NCBI RefSeq assembly: GCF_000820515.1
Contig: NZ_JXDG01000003.1
Location: 310,001 to 374,000 of the forward strand
Direction: 5' to 3'
Length of the DNA stretch: 64,000 nt
Source: Pseudomonas batumici
GTDB taxonomy: Bacteria > Pseudomonadota > Gammaproteobacteria > Pseudomonadales > Pseudomonadaceae
The translations under genes were made by a program, and so were the position numbers. Of this stretch, positions 34,556-42,892 are shown in pieces. The notes under the pieces were generated by a model, which saw only the letters and a program-made list of their open reading frames with translations, did not search any database and was not told the origin of the DNA. How positions within the stretch are numbered: position 1 is the first letter of the stretch; each line of letters begins with the position of its first letter.

Positions 34556-35452
34556 ATGAAAGAATTCAAGGACAAGGTCGCAGTGATTACAGGGGCGGCA
34601 AGCGGCATAGGCCGTGGCATGGCTGAGGTTTTTGCGGCGGTGGGTATGAAGGTCGTATTGAGCGATGTCGAGCAGCCTGCGCTCGAGGCAACGACGCGTT
34701 TGCTACGCGCAGCCGGTGCCGATGTGCATTCCGTACTGTGCGATGTCTCAAAAGCGGATCAGGTTGACGAACTTGCGCGGCAGACGCTGTGCAAATATGG
34801 AGCGGTGCACGTTCTGTGTAATAACGCTGGTGTCGGCGTCCGCGCCAGTCCCAGCTGGGTCAATAGCCTTAACGACTGGAACTGGATCCTTGGTGTGAAT
34901 CTGATGGGTGTCGTCCATGGGCTCCGCTCGTTCTTACCGATTATGATCGAACAGGGCACTGAGGCGCACATCGTCAATACGGCTTCGACCGCAGGACTGA
35001 TATCTGATGACAACACGTTATATGGCGTGTCGAAGTCTGCGGTAGTGGCGTTGTCTGAAGGCGTATATTGGGAGCTTCGGCATGGTCGTTTCAAGCCGAA
35101 GATATCGTTGTTGTGTCCAGGCTGTGTGGATACCAACATTCTCGCGTCACAACGCAATCGTCCGCTTGACCTTGCGAGTGATTCGTCGATTTCCGCCGAC
35201 CCTGCTGCGCGTGTCGTGCAGGATTGGTACGCAGAGCAACTGAAGCAGGGCCTGACCCCGCGTATGGTTGGCAAGCAAGTGCTCGCCGCGATTCGTGACG
35301 AGCACTTTTATATTATGACCCACGGGGAGGATTATCATCCCTACATTGAGCGGCGGATGAAAGACATCTTGAGCGCAAGTAACCCGACGTTCTTGCCTCC
35401 GCGTGGTATCGCTTCGTTGATGCAGAAACTGAATGCGCTCGGTACGCGTTGA
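34556..35452 (+). CDS. batM: Short-chain dehydrogenase/reductase, last gene of the polyketide cluster
   Basis: A classical SDR: the NAD(P) motif TGAASGIG, NNAGVG, and catalytic Ser plus Tyr-X3-Lys in NTASTAG and YGVSK. In the kalimantacin pathway the terminal SDR gene is associated with oxidising a hydroxyl of the nearly finished molecule to a ketone; this gene has the same position. ATG 34556 (GGAG 7 bases upstream) gives the usual SDR N-terminus (KEFKDKVAVITG); an in-frame ATG at 34517 would add 13 residues. After it comes a 0.9-kb non-coding gap. Confidence 0.87.
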   Translation: MKEFKDKVAVITGAASGIGRGMAEVFAAVGMKVVLSDVEQPALEATTRLLRAAGADVHSVLCDVSKADQVDELARQTLCKYGAVHVLCNNAGVGVRASPSWVNSLNDWNWILGVNLMGVVHGLRSFLPIMIEQGTEAHIVNTASTAGLISDDNTLYGVSKSAVVALSEGVYWELRHGRFKPKISLLCPGCVDTNILASQRNRPLDLASDSSISADPAARVVQDWYAEQLKQGLTPRMVGKQVLAAIRDEHFYIMTHGEDYHPYIERRMKDILSASNPTFLPPRGIASLMQKLNALGTR

Positions 35453-36354
35453 ATTTGCTTCATTCTGTTTCTCGATTGACCATCCACACTACACCACGCC
35501 AAATCAACCAACATACTGAGGCGTGCAGCCCAGAGCCTTTTCCCATTAGCATCTGAAGGGGGCTCTGGTCTACCGGTTAGGTGAGCACTCGCTCGACTTT
35601 GACTATGTTGGTGCGGACAGGTCACTTCCGTGCGTATGGATGTATTGTAGGCAGCCGCTGCAGAGTTCCACTGAGTTCTGTAAGTGATTGAAATAATAGC
35701 CTTTATGCCATTTTTTTCGTTCCGGCGGTAGCTAGCATGAATCAGTTCGTGAGTAAGTGAAGTTGCGGAAGCTTCAAAAACAGGGCCCGGGCGGTGTCTA
35801 TTGAGTTAGGCATTTGATTGCGCGGCGTATATTTTTATTTGAGCGCTTGCTTTTAAGTGTTCACCTTGCTAAGGTGTGGCACGAGTTTTCCTGCAGGGGA
35901 AGACTCTCAAGGAAGAACAAAGTGAAGCTCGGAGTGGCTTATGAAAAACATGAAAGAACCATCTTATTTAAAAGTGTCGAGCCCTATGGCTTTAGCTTTT
36001 TCGCTCTCTCCCCCATCTCCCGATTTAACCATTTATTGATTTTCCGCTGATGCCAGACTTCCTGAGCCTTTCGTGAAGGCTGCGTAGTTTCGTCACAAGA
36101 TTGGTCGCGGCTTCTCATAAGCTTTTCCCTTTGTATATAGGGATAGTTAAAAGCATGGTTGGTCACGTAGTGTCTGTCTGCCTCATTTATAGGCGCTGAA
36201 TTTTTAATATTTGATGATGATCAAATTTCCATCGCTATGGAATAGCTCCGCGTCTGCGTATTAGCTGCATGCTGTTTGCGGCAGCCTTGGTGCACGCAAT
36301 TTTGCGCCAAGCTGGACTATTGGCAAGAAACTCAAAAATAAGGATGTTGCTGCG
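35453..36354. other. AT-rich intergenic region between the polyketide cluster and the lipid operon
   Basis: About 900 bases without a convincing gene; the small open frames inside have no recognisable product. Seen: an 8-bp inverted repeat CCAGAGCC/GGCTCTGG (35530-35537 and 35561-35568), a short hairpin AGCCTT-TCGTG-AAGGCT (36065-36081), and the palindrome at 36209-36226. No tRNA, integrase or clear attachment site was found. Composition is much more AT-rich than the bat genes. The region probably holds the promoter of the downstream operon and a boundary between two separately acquired clusters. Confidence 0.5.
36209..36226. promoter_or_regulatory. Candidate operator palindrome upstream of the lipid operon
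   Basis: ATTTGAT-GATG-ATCAAAT is a perfect 7-bp inverted repeat with a 4-base spacer, about 130 bases before the first gene of the operon. A TTGATG at 36211 overlaps it and could be a -35 element, though no good -10 is at ideal spacing. A dimeric repressor or activator site is plausible; no regulator gene is in the window. Confidence 0.3.
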
Positions 36355-37443
36355 ATGTCAATTCATGAAGTGTTGCGGCCTGGTGTGGATCAGGCAAACT
36401 ATTTTCTAAAGTTAACAGAGGGTAGATCGCTGCTCGAATTGGAGCAGTTATCACCGCAAGAAGTTAAGTGCCTACTCTCCAAAACAAAGCTTCCAGCTTT
36501 GATTATTCCGAAAGTGTACGGCGGGCTCCAGCTGCCACTCAAAGAAGCGCTTGATGCTGTAGGATTGGTTGCTGCTGTATGTCCTTCGGCAGCCCTGATG
36601 CTATGTATGCACTATCATGTCGTATCGACGATAGCAATGTATCCTACCGCGTTTCCATTTGCAGAAATCGTGCTCAAAGATATTTCACTGAATGGTAAGC
36701 TGATGGCATCGGCGTTTGCCGAAAGTTCAGGAAATCAGGATATTTTTCACACTAGCGTCGCCGCGAGCGTAAGTGACGAAGGTGTTATTAAAATTACAGG
36801 CAGTAAAAAGCCTTGCACGATGAGTCATGTCGCTGATTATTACGCAGTGTCGATTATTACTGCAGAAGGCTTGCCGGGAATTGCTATATTGTCTAATGGC
36901 GATGCGGGACTGAAGCGTAAAGCCTTTTGGCCTGGGGACATTTTACTTGCAACAGACAGTCATGAAATAATATTTGACAACGTAATAGTTAAGGAAGATT
37001 GGGTTGTTTGGGCGGAAAACGAATCGTTCGAACTATATCTCAATACGGGTTTGGTTAGCTTCAATCTATTCATATGTGCCGCTTACACTGGAGCCTGCCA
37101 AGCACTCTCCGAGCGTCTTAGCCCTGGCGCAATGGCTAGTCCGGCGATTTTCATCCCCATCAAAGGTGGACTTGCCCAGTGCCGATACAGCGTGTTGGGA
37201 ATCGCAGAAAACGTGATGCCGGACAATATTGCATGGCTCGTGCCTGAGGTGCTGGCGTTGCGGTATCAAATTCAGCGTGCACTAAAAGAAATCAAAATAC
37301 ACATATTTGAAAACTTCGGTGCACAACGATACCTCTCCGATACCGAAGCGCACTATCTTGCGAAGGCGGTCGACTTACTTGCATTCCACCCTGTGACGCG
37401 CTTCGGATTCGAGCAGCAGATGAGCAAAGGTTGCGAGCCATGA
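36355..37443 (+). CDS. Acyl-CoA dehydrogenase-like flavoprotein
   Basis: A 362-residue member of the acyl-CoA dehydrogenase superfamily: PKVYGGLQLPLKEALDAVG in the N-terminal helical domain, then MASAFAESSGNQD in place of the usual FTEPxxGSD flavin-binding segment, and ITGSKKPCT in the beta domain. Such enzymes introduce a double bond next to a thioester, or at another position when acting on ACP-bound chains. In tambjamine biosynthesis a similar gene (tamP) desaturates the fatty chain before reductive amination, and here too an aminotransferase-reductase fusion follows. It is the first gene of the operon; AAGGATG lies upstream. Its stop overlaps the next ATG (ATGA). Confidence 0.75.
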   Translation: MSIHEVLRPGVDQANYFLKLTEGRSLLELEQLSPQEVKCLLSKTKLPALIIPKVYGGLQLPLKEALDAVGLVAAVCPSAALMLCMHYHVVSTIAMYPTAFPFAEIVLKDISLNGKLMASAFAESSGNQDIFHTSVAASVSDEGVIKITGSKKPCTMSHVADYYAVSIITAEGLPGIAILSNGDAGLKRKAFWPGDILLATDSHEIIFDNVIVKEDWVVWAENESFELYLNTGLVSFNLFICAAYTGACQALSERLSPGAMASPAIFIPIKGGLAQCRYSVLGIAENVMPDNIAWLVPEVLALRYQIQRALKEIKIHIFENFGAQRYLSDTEAHYLAKAVDLLAFHPVTRFGFEQQMSKGCEP

Positions 37444-40019
37444 ACATCCAGCCTTACCGTCAGTCGATACTAAAAAAATTCAAGCTCGATTTGGATATTG
37501 TACGAAGCAAAGGCTCTTATCACTACGATGCTCAGGGTAAAAAAATATTAGATGGCGTTGCGCAATATGGGGCATTGCCTTTTGGGCATAACCCCAGCGA
37601 GTTGAACGCCATCGCCATTGAATATTTGCAGAGTGAACGGCCGAACTTTATTCAACCCTTTGTCGCAGCCAGCACCCAGCAATTGGCTGATCGCCTGATC
37701 CAGATCGCAGGCCCCAAATATGAGCACGTGGTGTTCACAAATACGGGCACAGAAACAGTTGAGGCCGCCTTGAAGCTGAGTCGGCTGAAAACTGGCAGAA
37801 GAGCAGTACTATCTGCCAACAATTCATTCCATGGCAAAACGTACGCTGCATTATCTGCGACGGGTAGCAAGCGCTACAGCAACCCCAACATTGTAGATAG
37901 CGAAAACTTCAGTAAAGTGCAGTACAACGATTTGGTAGAGCTGCAGGCGGCCCTAGAAACCAGAAGGTTTTCTGCTTTTATTGTGGAGCCCATTCAAGGT
38001 GAGGGGGGGATGACGCCCGCCGATAGCAATTACCTGGTCGAGGCCGAGAGATTGTGCCGCGCTTATGGAACGCTATTGGTATTGGATGAAATTCAGACCG
38101 GCCTGGGGCGCTCTGGGGCCGTTCTCGCCGCCCACCGTTTTGGGGTCGAACCTGACGTCATCCTGCTCTCTAAAGCCCTAGGGGGTGGAATTATCCCCAT
38201 CGGGGCCATGATTATTAAGCGTGGTGTCTATAGCGCCGAATTCGACAGTAAGCACAGCTCTACATTCGCTAACGGAGGTTTGGCATGTGCTGTTGGGCTA
38301 GGTGTCATTGACTCACTGATAGGCGAGCAAAGCGCGCTGCTTGAGCATGTGAGGGAATGCGAAACGATCATCAGCCAGCGGCTTGCGTTACTGGCGGAGA
38401 AATACAGTAGTTTTACTTATAGCGGCCTTGGGCTGATGTACGCATTGCATTTCAGTGATCCGGCGACCCAAGGTAACTACATAGTCAGTTATGCGCAGAA
38501 AAGCGATTTAATGTCGCTGCTGATCTGTGGCTATCTGGTTCACGTTAAAGGCATCTTTTGCATGCCGCTGCTAAACGATGCCGAGCGTGGGAGTATTCGC
38601 TTTCAGCCAGCGCTGAATATTAGCAAATCAGAGCTGAACCGATTCCTCGGCGCCTTCGAGGAGGTCTGTGCGATTCTGCAGAGCAAGCGTTACGACAAGC
38701 TAATGGGTTACCTGGTGGGGTATGTGCCAGCAGTAAGCGATGCGCCAGTGAATGGTAATAAGAAGAAAAAAACCCGGCCACTGTCGCCACGGCCGGTGGA
38801 GGGAGACCATGTGCAGTTCGCATTTCTCCTGCACTCTACGAGTGCCGAGGATATTTGCAGAGGCTTGCCAGAAGCAGTTATTGAATACTTCTCCGAAGCA
38901 CAGAGGCTCGCGTTAGCCCATTGGTTTTTCTCGTTCGGGCAGATTGAAAACAGCCCTGAAGTTGTATTCGAATTCTCAATGGCTAGCCCTCATGGCCGGG
39001 TAGTCAATGGCGCAATGATTTACAGCCCTATCAGCCCGCAGGCGATGCTTAAGCTGAGTCGTGCCGATAAGGCCGATTTGCTGAAAAAGTATCTGCAGAA
39101 AGCCCAGGATGTCGGCGCCGTTGTGGTGGGGCTAGGAGCTTATACCTCGGTTATTTCAAAAGGTGGTTTGGACATTGCCGATGCTCCTTTCCGTTTGACC
39201 ACTGGCAACAGCCTGACTGCTATATCCAGTTGTAACTTAATCCGCGAGGTTTTCGGCCGGTCGGCGTTGCAAAAGCGCCTGATGATATTCGGTGCGCGGG
39301 GGTCTGTAGGTCGTGTCGCGCTAATGGATCTATGCCAGTATTTTGGAAAGATAGACATCGTTGGCAGCATGAGTTCTACGGTCGAAGAGCAGTACATCAA
39401 TTTGCGTAGTGCGCTGATCGAGGTGCTCTTGCAAGGTGAATGTCTTAGTGATGACTCCGCCGCCGGGAAGTTCTGGGGAGTTTGCAGGAATCTTGATCTT
39501 GAACAGGCGCTGCTCCATAGCCCAGTAGAACAAGTTCCCACATTGATGCAATCGATCGTGGATGCAGGTGCAGCCAGTGGCGTCCAGTCGTTCGAGATCC
39601 ACATTGGACTGGAGCAGACCGTAATCGCGCAGGATATTGATTGCGTGTATTCGGCGACCAGCGAAGGCAAACCCTTCATCACAGCAGACGTTTTTCCGAA
39701 GACTTGTAAGATTTTCGACGTGGCTCGCCCCTTCGATGTGTTGCGTGAGGGGGGAGCCCGGGAGGTGTACGAGGGTGGACTGGTTACCCTGCCCGATGCA
39801 CAAGCGATGTTGAGTGACTGCAACATCATCGGTTGTGAGCCTGGTGTGAGTCTGGCATGCCTCTCGGAAACCATATTGCTCAGTATGGAGAATGTGAGTT
39901 CCAGTTACAGCATTGGTAAAGAAATTGCCTACGGCGAAGCCAAGGAGGTAGGTGAATTGGCTGCTCATCATGGGTTCAGCCATTACATTGATCGTAAAAA
40001 GGACAGCTTGCCAGCTTGA
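37440..40019 (+). CDS. Class III aminotransferase fused to a thioester (acyl-ACP) reductase-like domain
   Basis: A two-domain protein of 859 residues. Residues 1-430 are a class III PLP aminotransferase: FTNTGTETVEAALKLSR, LDEIQTGLGRSG, and the PLP lysine in LLSKALGGG. The rest resembles acyl-ACP reductases and related Rossmann reductases: VVVGLGAYTSVISKGG, TTGNSLTA, and the nucleotide-binding GARGSVGRVAL. The fusion would reduce an acyl thioester to an aldehyde and transaminate it to an alkyl amine in one polypeptide, the logic described for TamH in tambjamine biosynthesis. ATG 37440 is chosen (AAAGG 9 bases upstream, 4-base overlap with the previous gene). No orthologue is asserted; the two-step activity is inferred from the domains. 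Confidence 0.8.
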   Translation: MNIQPYRQSILKKFKLDLDIVRSKGSYHYDAQGKKILDGVAQYGALPFGHNPSELNAIAIEYLQSERPNFIQPFVAASTQQLADRLIQIAGPKYEHVVFTNTGTETVEAALKLSRLKTGRRAVLSANNSFHGKTYAALSATGSKRYSNPNIVDSENFSKVQYNDLVELQAALETRRFSAFIVEPIQGEGGMTPADSNYLVEAERLCRAYGTLLVLDEIQTGLGRSGAVLAAHRFGVEPDVILLSKALGGGIIPIGAMIIKRGVYSAEFDSKHSSTFANGGLACAVGLGVIDSLIGEQSALLEHVRECETIISQRLALLAEKYSSFTYSGLGLMYALHFSDPATQGNYIVSYAQKSDLMSLLICGYLVHVKGIFCMPLLNDAERGSIRFQPALNISKSELNRFLGAFEEVCAILQSKRYDKLMGYLVGYVPAVSDAPVNGNKKKKTRPLSPRPVEGDHVQFAFLLHSTSAEDICRGLPEAVIEYFSEAQRLALAHWFFSFGQIENSPEVVFEFSMASPHGRVVNGAMIYSPISPQAMLKLSRADKADLLKKYLQKAQDVGAVVVGLGAYTSVISKGGLDIADAPFRLTTGNSLTAISSCNLIREVFGRSALQKRLMIFGARGSVGRVALMDLCQYFGKIDIVGSMSSTVEEQYINLRSALIEVLLQGECLSDDSAAGKFWGVCRNLDLEQALLHSPVEQVPTLMQSIVDAGAASGVQSFEIHIGLEQTVIAQDIDCVYSATSEGKPFITADVFPKTCKIFDVARPFDVLREGGAREVYEGGLVTLPDAQAMLSDCNIIGCEPGVSLACLSETILLSMENVSSSYSIGKEIAYGEAKEVGELAAHHGFSHYIDRKKDSLPA

Positions 40020-40076
40020 CGAGGGCCACTGCGCAGCATCGTCGATGGGACGCCGTTCAGTCACCAGAGGTACTAA

Positions 40077-41528
40077 ATGGATACAGTAAATAGTTTCGAA
40101 AGTCCCAACACTCGGGCAATGGCGCGTTTGGAGTACGGGTTTTTGTTGGTGGCAAGTGTCGCGATCACACTGTACCACTGGGGGGATGTTCGAATCATTC
40201 CGCTCATTATCCTGTTCTCTTATATTGATATCATCGGTTACTTCCCGGGTGCAATTGCATACAGGCGGTGCAAAGGCAAGGTGGCCGACTTTTACTATGT
40301 TCTGTATAACGGTGCACATAATTTCTTGACGGCAGCGCTAGTTGCTGCGCTGTGGTGCTATTTCGTAGAGGTTGAATGGGCGCTGATGGGGATTCTCATT
40401 CATCTATTTGGTGATCGCAGTCTATTCGGTAATGGATTTAAATCTAGAGCGATGTCTTTCGAACCGCGCATACATCCGTTATATGAGAAGTTTGAAGCTT
40501 TGATGGCGCGGGAGCGAAAGCTGAACGGTACTGTGGTGGATATCGGACGAAAATTTCTCTGGGCTGAGCGCTTCGGGAATCACCCGTCGCTGTTTCTGAC
40601 CCTTAGCAGTGATATCTCGACATTTACTGTCGAGGGCCTGGCCGGATACCTGCCTTTTCAGGATGATGGCAAGTGCCTGTTCATCCTCACTGGTGTTATC
40701 AGTGCTGCGGACAATCGAGAGTCGCTGTTGAAGGCATTCATAAGCCACGCGGTGGAGCATGGCCGGGAACTGTGTTGCGTTCAGTTGCGTCAGGATCAAG
40801 CCCCGCTTTTCGAAAGGCTAGGTTTTCAAGTGAACCAGATGGGGTGCTCATACACACTGGACTTGGAGCGCTTTTCGATGGCCGGTAGCCCCTTCATGAG
40901 CTTACGAAACAAGATCAAACGGGCCGAAAAGGCCGGGGTCATCGTGAAGGAGCTGGGTGTTGACCTGCCTAATGGGCCGGATCAACAGCGCATGCTGTCG
41001 TCTATTACCGAAGAGTGGTTGAAGGCTAAGGGCAGCAAAAAACTGTTGTCGTTTATGGTCGGCGACCTTGCTGCAAATGGGCTGAACAAAGAGCGGATTT
41101 TCGTCGCCGTGCTGAACGACAAGATCGTAGGCTTTATCAGCTACGTGCCAGCTTTTGGCGAATATAACGGGTGGATGCATGACCTGACTCGTCGTTTGGC
41201 CGAGGTGCCTCCCGGCACGATGGAGTTGGTCAATGTCGAGGCTATCAAGCGCTTCAAGCAAGAGGGCGAGAAGTACCTGAATTTTGGGCTGACTCCCTTC
41301 TATGGTGTGGATGATGAATTTGATACGTACACATCGCGTAGTCATCTATTGAAATGGATATTGAGTGCTTTAGAAAAATATGGGCAGCGCATTTATCCTG
41401 CCGCCAGTCAGGTGGCTTACAAGTTGAAGTGGCAGCCGATGGTAGTAACGCCTGAATACTTCGCCACTTATGGAAAGTTCCGTGTTGGGATTCTGCTTCG
41501 GTTGATGAAGTTAACTAACGCTCTCTAG
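40077..41528 (+). CDS. Membrane protein with C-terminal GNAT (DUF2156/MprF-like) transferase domain
   Basis: 483 residues. The first 130 hold about four hydrophobic segments and the motif HLFGDRSLFGNGFK, reminiscent of small integral-membrane families such as DUF4260. From about residue 155 the protein matches the GNAT-like C-terminal domain of lysyl-phosphatidylglycerol synthases (DUF2156): a middle LRNKIKRAEKAG segment, ITEEWLK, and the terminal YLNFGLTPFYG. Related domains move aminoacyl groups from aminoacyl-tRNA to lipid acceptors. In this operon it could acylate or aminoacylate the lipid amine made by the preceding fusion enzyme, at the membrane. The fusion layout is unusual and the substrate is unknown. 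A SD (AGAGG) precedes ATG 40077. Confidence 0.7.
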   Translation: MDTVNSFESPNTRAMARLEYGFLLVASVAITLYHWGDVRIIPLIILFSYIDIIGYFPGAIAYRRCKGKVADFYYVLYNGAHNFLTAALVAALWCYFVEVEWALMGILIHLFGDRSLFGNGFKSRAMSFEPRIHPLYEKFEALMARERKLNGTVVDIGRKFLWAERFGNHPSLFLTLSSDISTFTVEGLAGYLPFQDDGKCLFILTGVISAADNRESLLKAFISHAVEHGRELCCVQLRQDQAPLFERLGFQVNQMGCSYTLDLERFSMAGSPFMSLRNKIKRAEKAGVIVKELGVDLPNGPDQQRMLSSITEEWLKAKGSKKLLSFMVGDLAANGLNKERIFVAVLNDKIVGFISYVPAFGEYNGWMHDLTRRLAEVPPGTMELVNVEAIKRFKQEGEKYLNFGLTPFYGVDDEFDTYTSRSHLLKWILSALEKYGQRIYPAASQVAYKLKWQPMVVTPEYFATYGKFRVGILLRLMKLTNAL

Positions 41529-41538
41529 GTTTATTGAA

Positions 41539-42852
41539 ATGAACTTTACATCAAACCTTGTCTGGAACCGCACGGGGGCTGAGCTTTCCTTGCCATCACT
41601 GTGCACGGACGCAGAGTGCGATCATCTGATCATAGGTGCGGGGTTGGCTGGTTTGTCTGCGGCTTACCACATACTGAAAAAGTTCGGGGCGCGCCGGAAA
41701 GTTATCGTAGTCGATGCACACCCTCTAGGTAGTGGTGCTAGTGGTCGAAACTCAGGGATGATGGGGCCAGGTATTGGCAAGCAATACCATCTTCTGGTGA
41801 AGCAGTATGGTGACGTCAAGGCGCGGGAGATTTTTGCCCATACCATGGAAGCACTGAGCTACAGCACACAGTTAATCCGCAACGAAAAGCTAGACTGCGA
41901 TCTTTTGATTGGTAGCCAGTTCAAAGTATCCACCAATGCGGCCAATGACCGCCAACTCCAGTTGGAGGGCGAAGCGTTGATTGCGGCGGGTTTTGAAGTA
42001 CGTGCCTACGACCGGAAGGCAATCAAAGGGATCGTGGACAGCCCGGTTTACCTGGCAGGGCTCGAGTATAAAGGCACGGCGACCATTAACCCCATGAAGC
42101 TGGTAGTGTCGTTGGCCAAGGAAGTCCTCGCCATGGGTGGCGAGATTTACGTCAATACCCGCTGTGCCAGTCCTCAGGAACATACCGTTGAGGCGAATGG
42201 GCATACTCTGCACTTTTCGAGGGCCCTGCTGGCGACGAACGGTTTTACGCCCTCGTTGAATAGGTTGCGCGGGCGAGTGATGCCGATCTCGACTTCGCTC
42301 ATGCTTTCGGCGCCGTTGCTTCCTAGCCAAAGGGCACAACTTGGGTTACAGCCGAACAATGCGATCGTCGATGTACGAAGAGTATTCAATTACTTCCGCA
42401 TCACCCCTGATCATCGTTTGTTGTTCGGTGGAGGGGCACCGTTTTATTCAACGGAAAATGTGCAGAGGCGGCAACGCGATGGAACCCCGGAGGCATACAA
42501 GATCTATGAAAGCCTGAACGAGGGCCTGAGCAAATTTCTACCTCAACTGGCAAACATCAGGATCGAAAAAGTCTGGAGCGGAACCATTGGTGTTACGCTG
42601 GATAATTTTCCGGTCATCACCCGTGGGCAATCATCGGTCGACAGCATGGCAGGGTGCTGCGGGCACGGCCTGGCATTGTCGTTGGCCTATGGCGCCTCCT
42701 ATGCCAACTGGCTAGAAGAATTGTCGTACTCACCTGAACTGCCATGGTACCGCAGCAGCGCCCCTTATCTGGCTCCGCCAGCGTTATTGCCACTAGCCTC
42801 TAACTCGTACATTAAGTTCTTGCGTTGGGCTGATAGTTTCAGTGGCGCTTGA
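41539..42852 (+). CDS. FAD-dependent amine/amino-acid oxidoreductase (DAO family)
   Basis: 437 residues with the dinucleotide motif IIGAGLAGLSAAYHI, the GSGASGRNSGMMGPG segment typical of PuuB-like DAO enzymes, and C-terminal WSGTIGVTLDNFPVI and GCCGHGLALS. Family members oxidise C-N bonds of secondary or primary amines such as gamma-glutamyl-putrescine. Next to genes for making and acylating an amine, it could oxidise the lipid amine or its amino-acyl conjugate to an imine, aldehyde or dehydro product. The gap to the upstream gene is 10 bases, so it is clearly in the operon. Confidence 0.82.
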   Translation: MNFTSNLVWNRTGAELSLPSLCTDAECDHLIIGAGLAGLSAAYHILKKFGARRKVIVVDAHPLGSGASGRNSGMMGPGIGKQYHLLVKQYGDVKAREIFAHTMEALSYSTQLIRNEKLDCDLLIGSQFKVSTNAANDRQLQLEGEALIAAGFEVRAYDRKAIKGIVDSPVYLAGLEYKGTATINPMKLVVSLAKEVLAMGGEIYVNTRCASPQEHTVEANGHTLHFSRALLATNGFTPSLNRLRGRVMPISTSLMLSAPLLPSQRAQLGLQPNNAIVDVRRVFNYFRITPDHRLLFGGGAPFYSTENVQRRQRDGTPEAYKIYESLNEGLSKFLPQLANIRIEKVWSGTIGVTLDNFPVITRGQSSVDSMAGCCGHGLALSLAYGASYANWLEELSYSPELPWYRSSAPYLAPPALLPLASNSYIKFLRWADSFSGA

Positions 42853-42892
42853 GCGGTCGGAATAATAATTAATTGCCAGGAGGGCAAACGCA

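Noticed and set aside
35530..35568. Inverted repeat CCAGAGCC/GGCTCTGG as terminator of the bat cluster
   Set aside because: Loop of 23 bases and no T-run after it; not enough for an intrinsic terminator call.
35984..36166. 60-codon minus-strand frame in the intergenic gap
   Set aside because: Charged composition gives a protein-like look, but there is no family match I can name and no convincing ribosome-binding site.
39330..40319. 329-codon minus-strand frame across the fusion gene and the GNAT gene
   Set aside because: No recognisable domain; the plus-strand genes have clear motifs and ribosome-binding sites.
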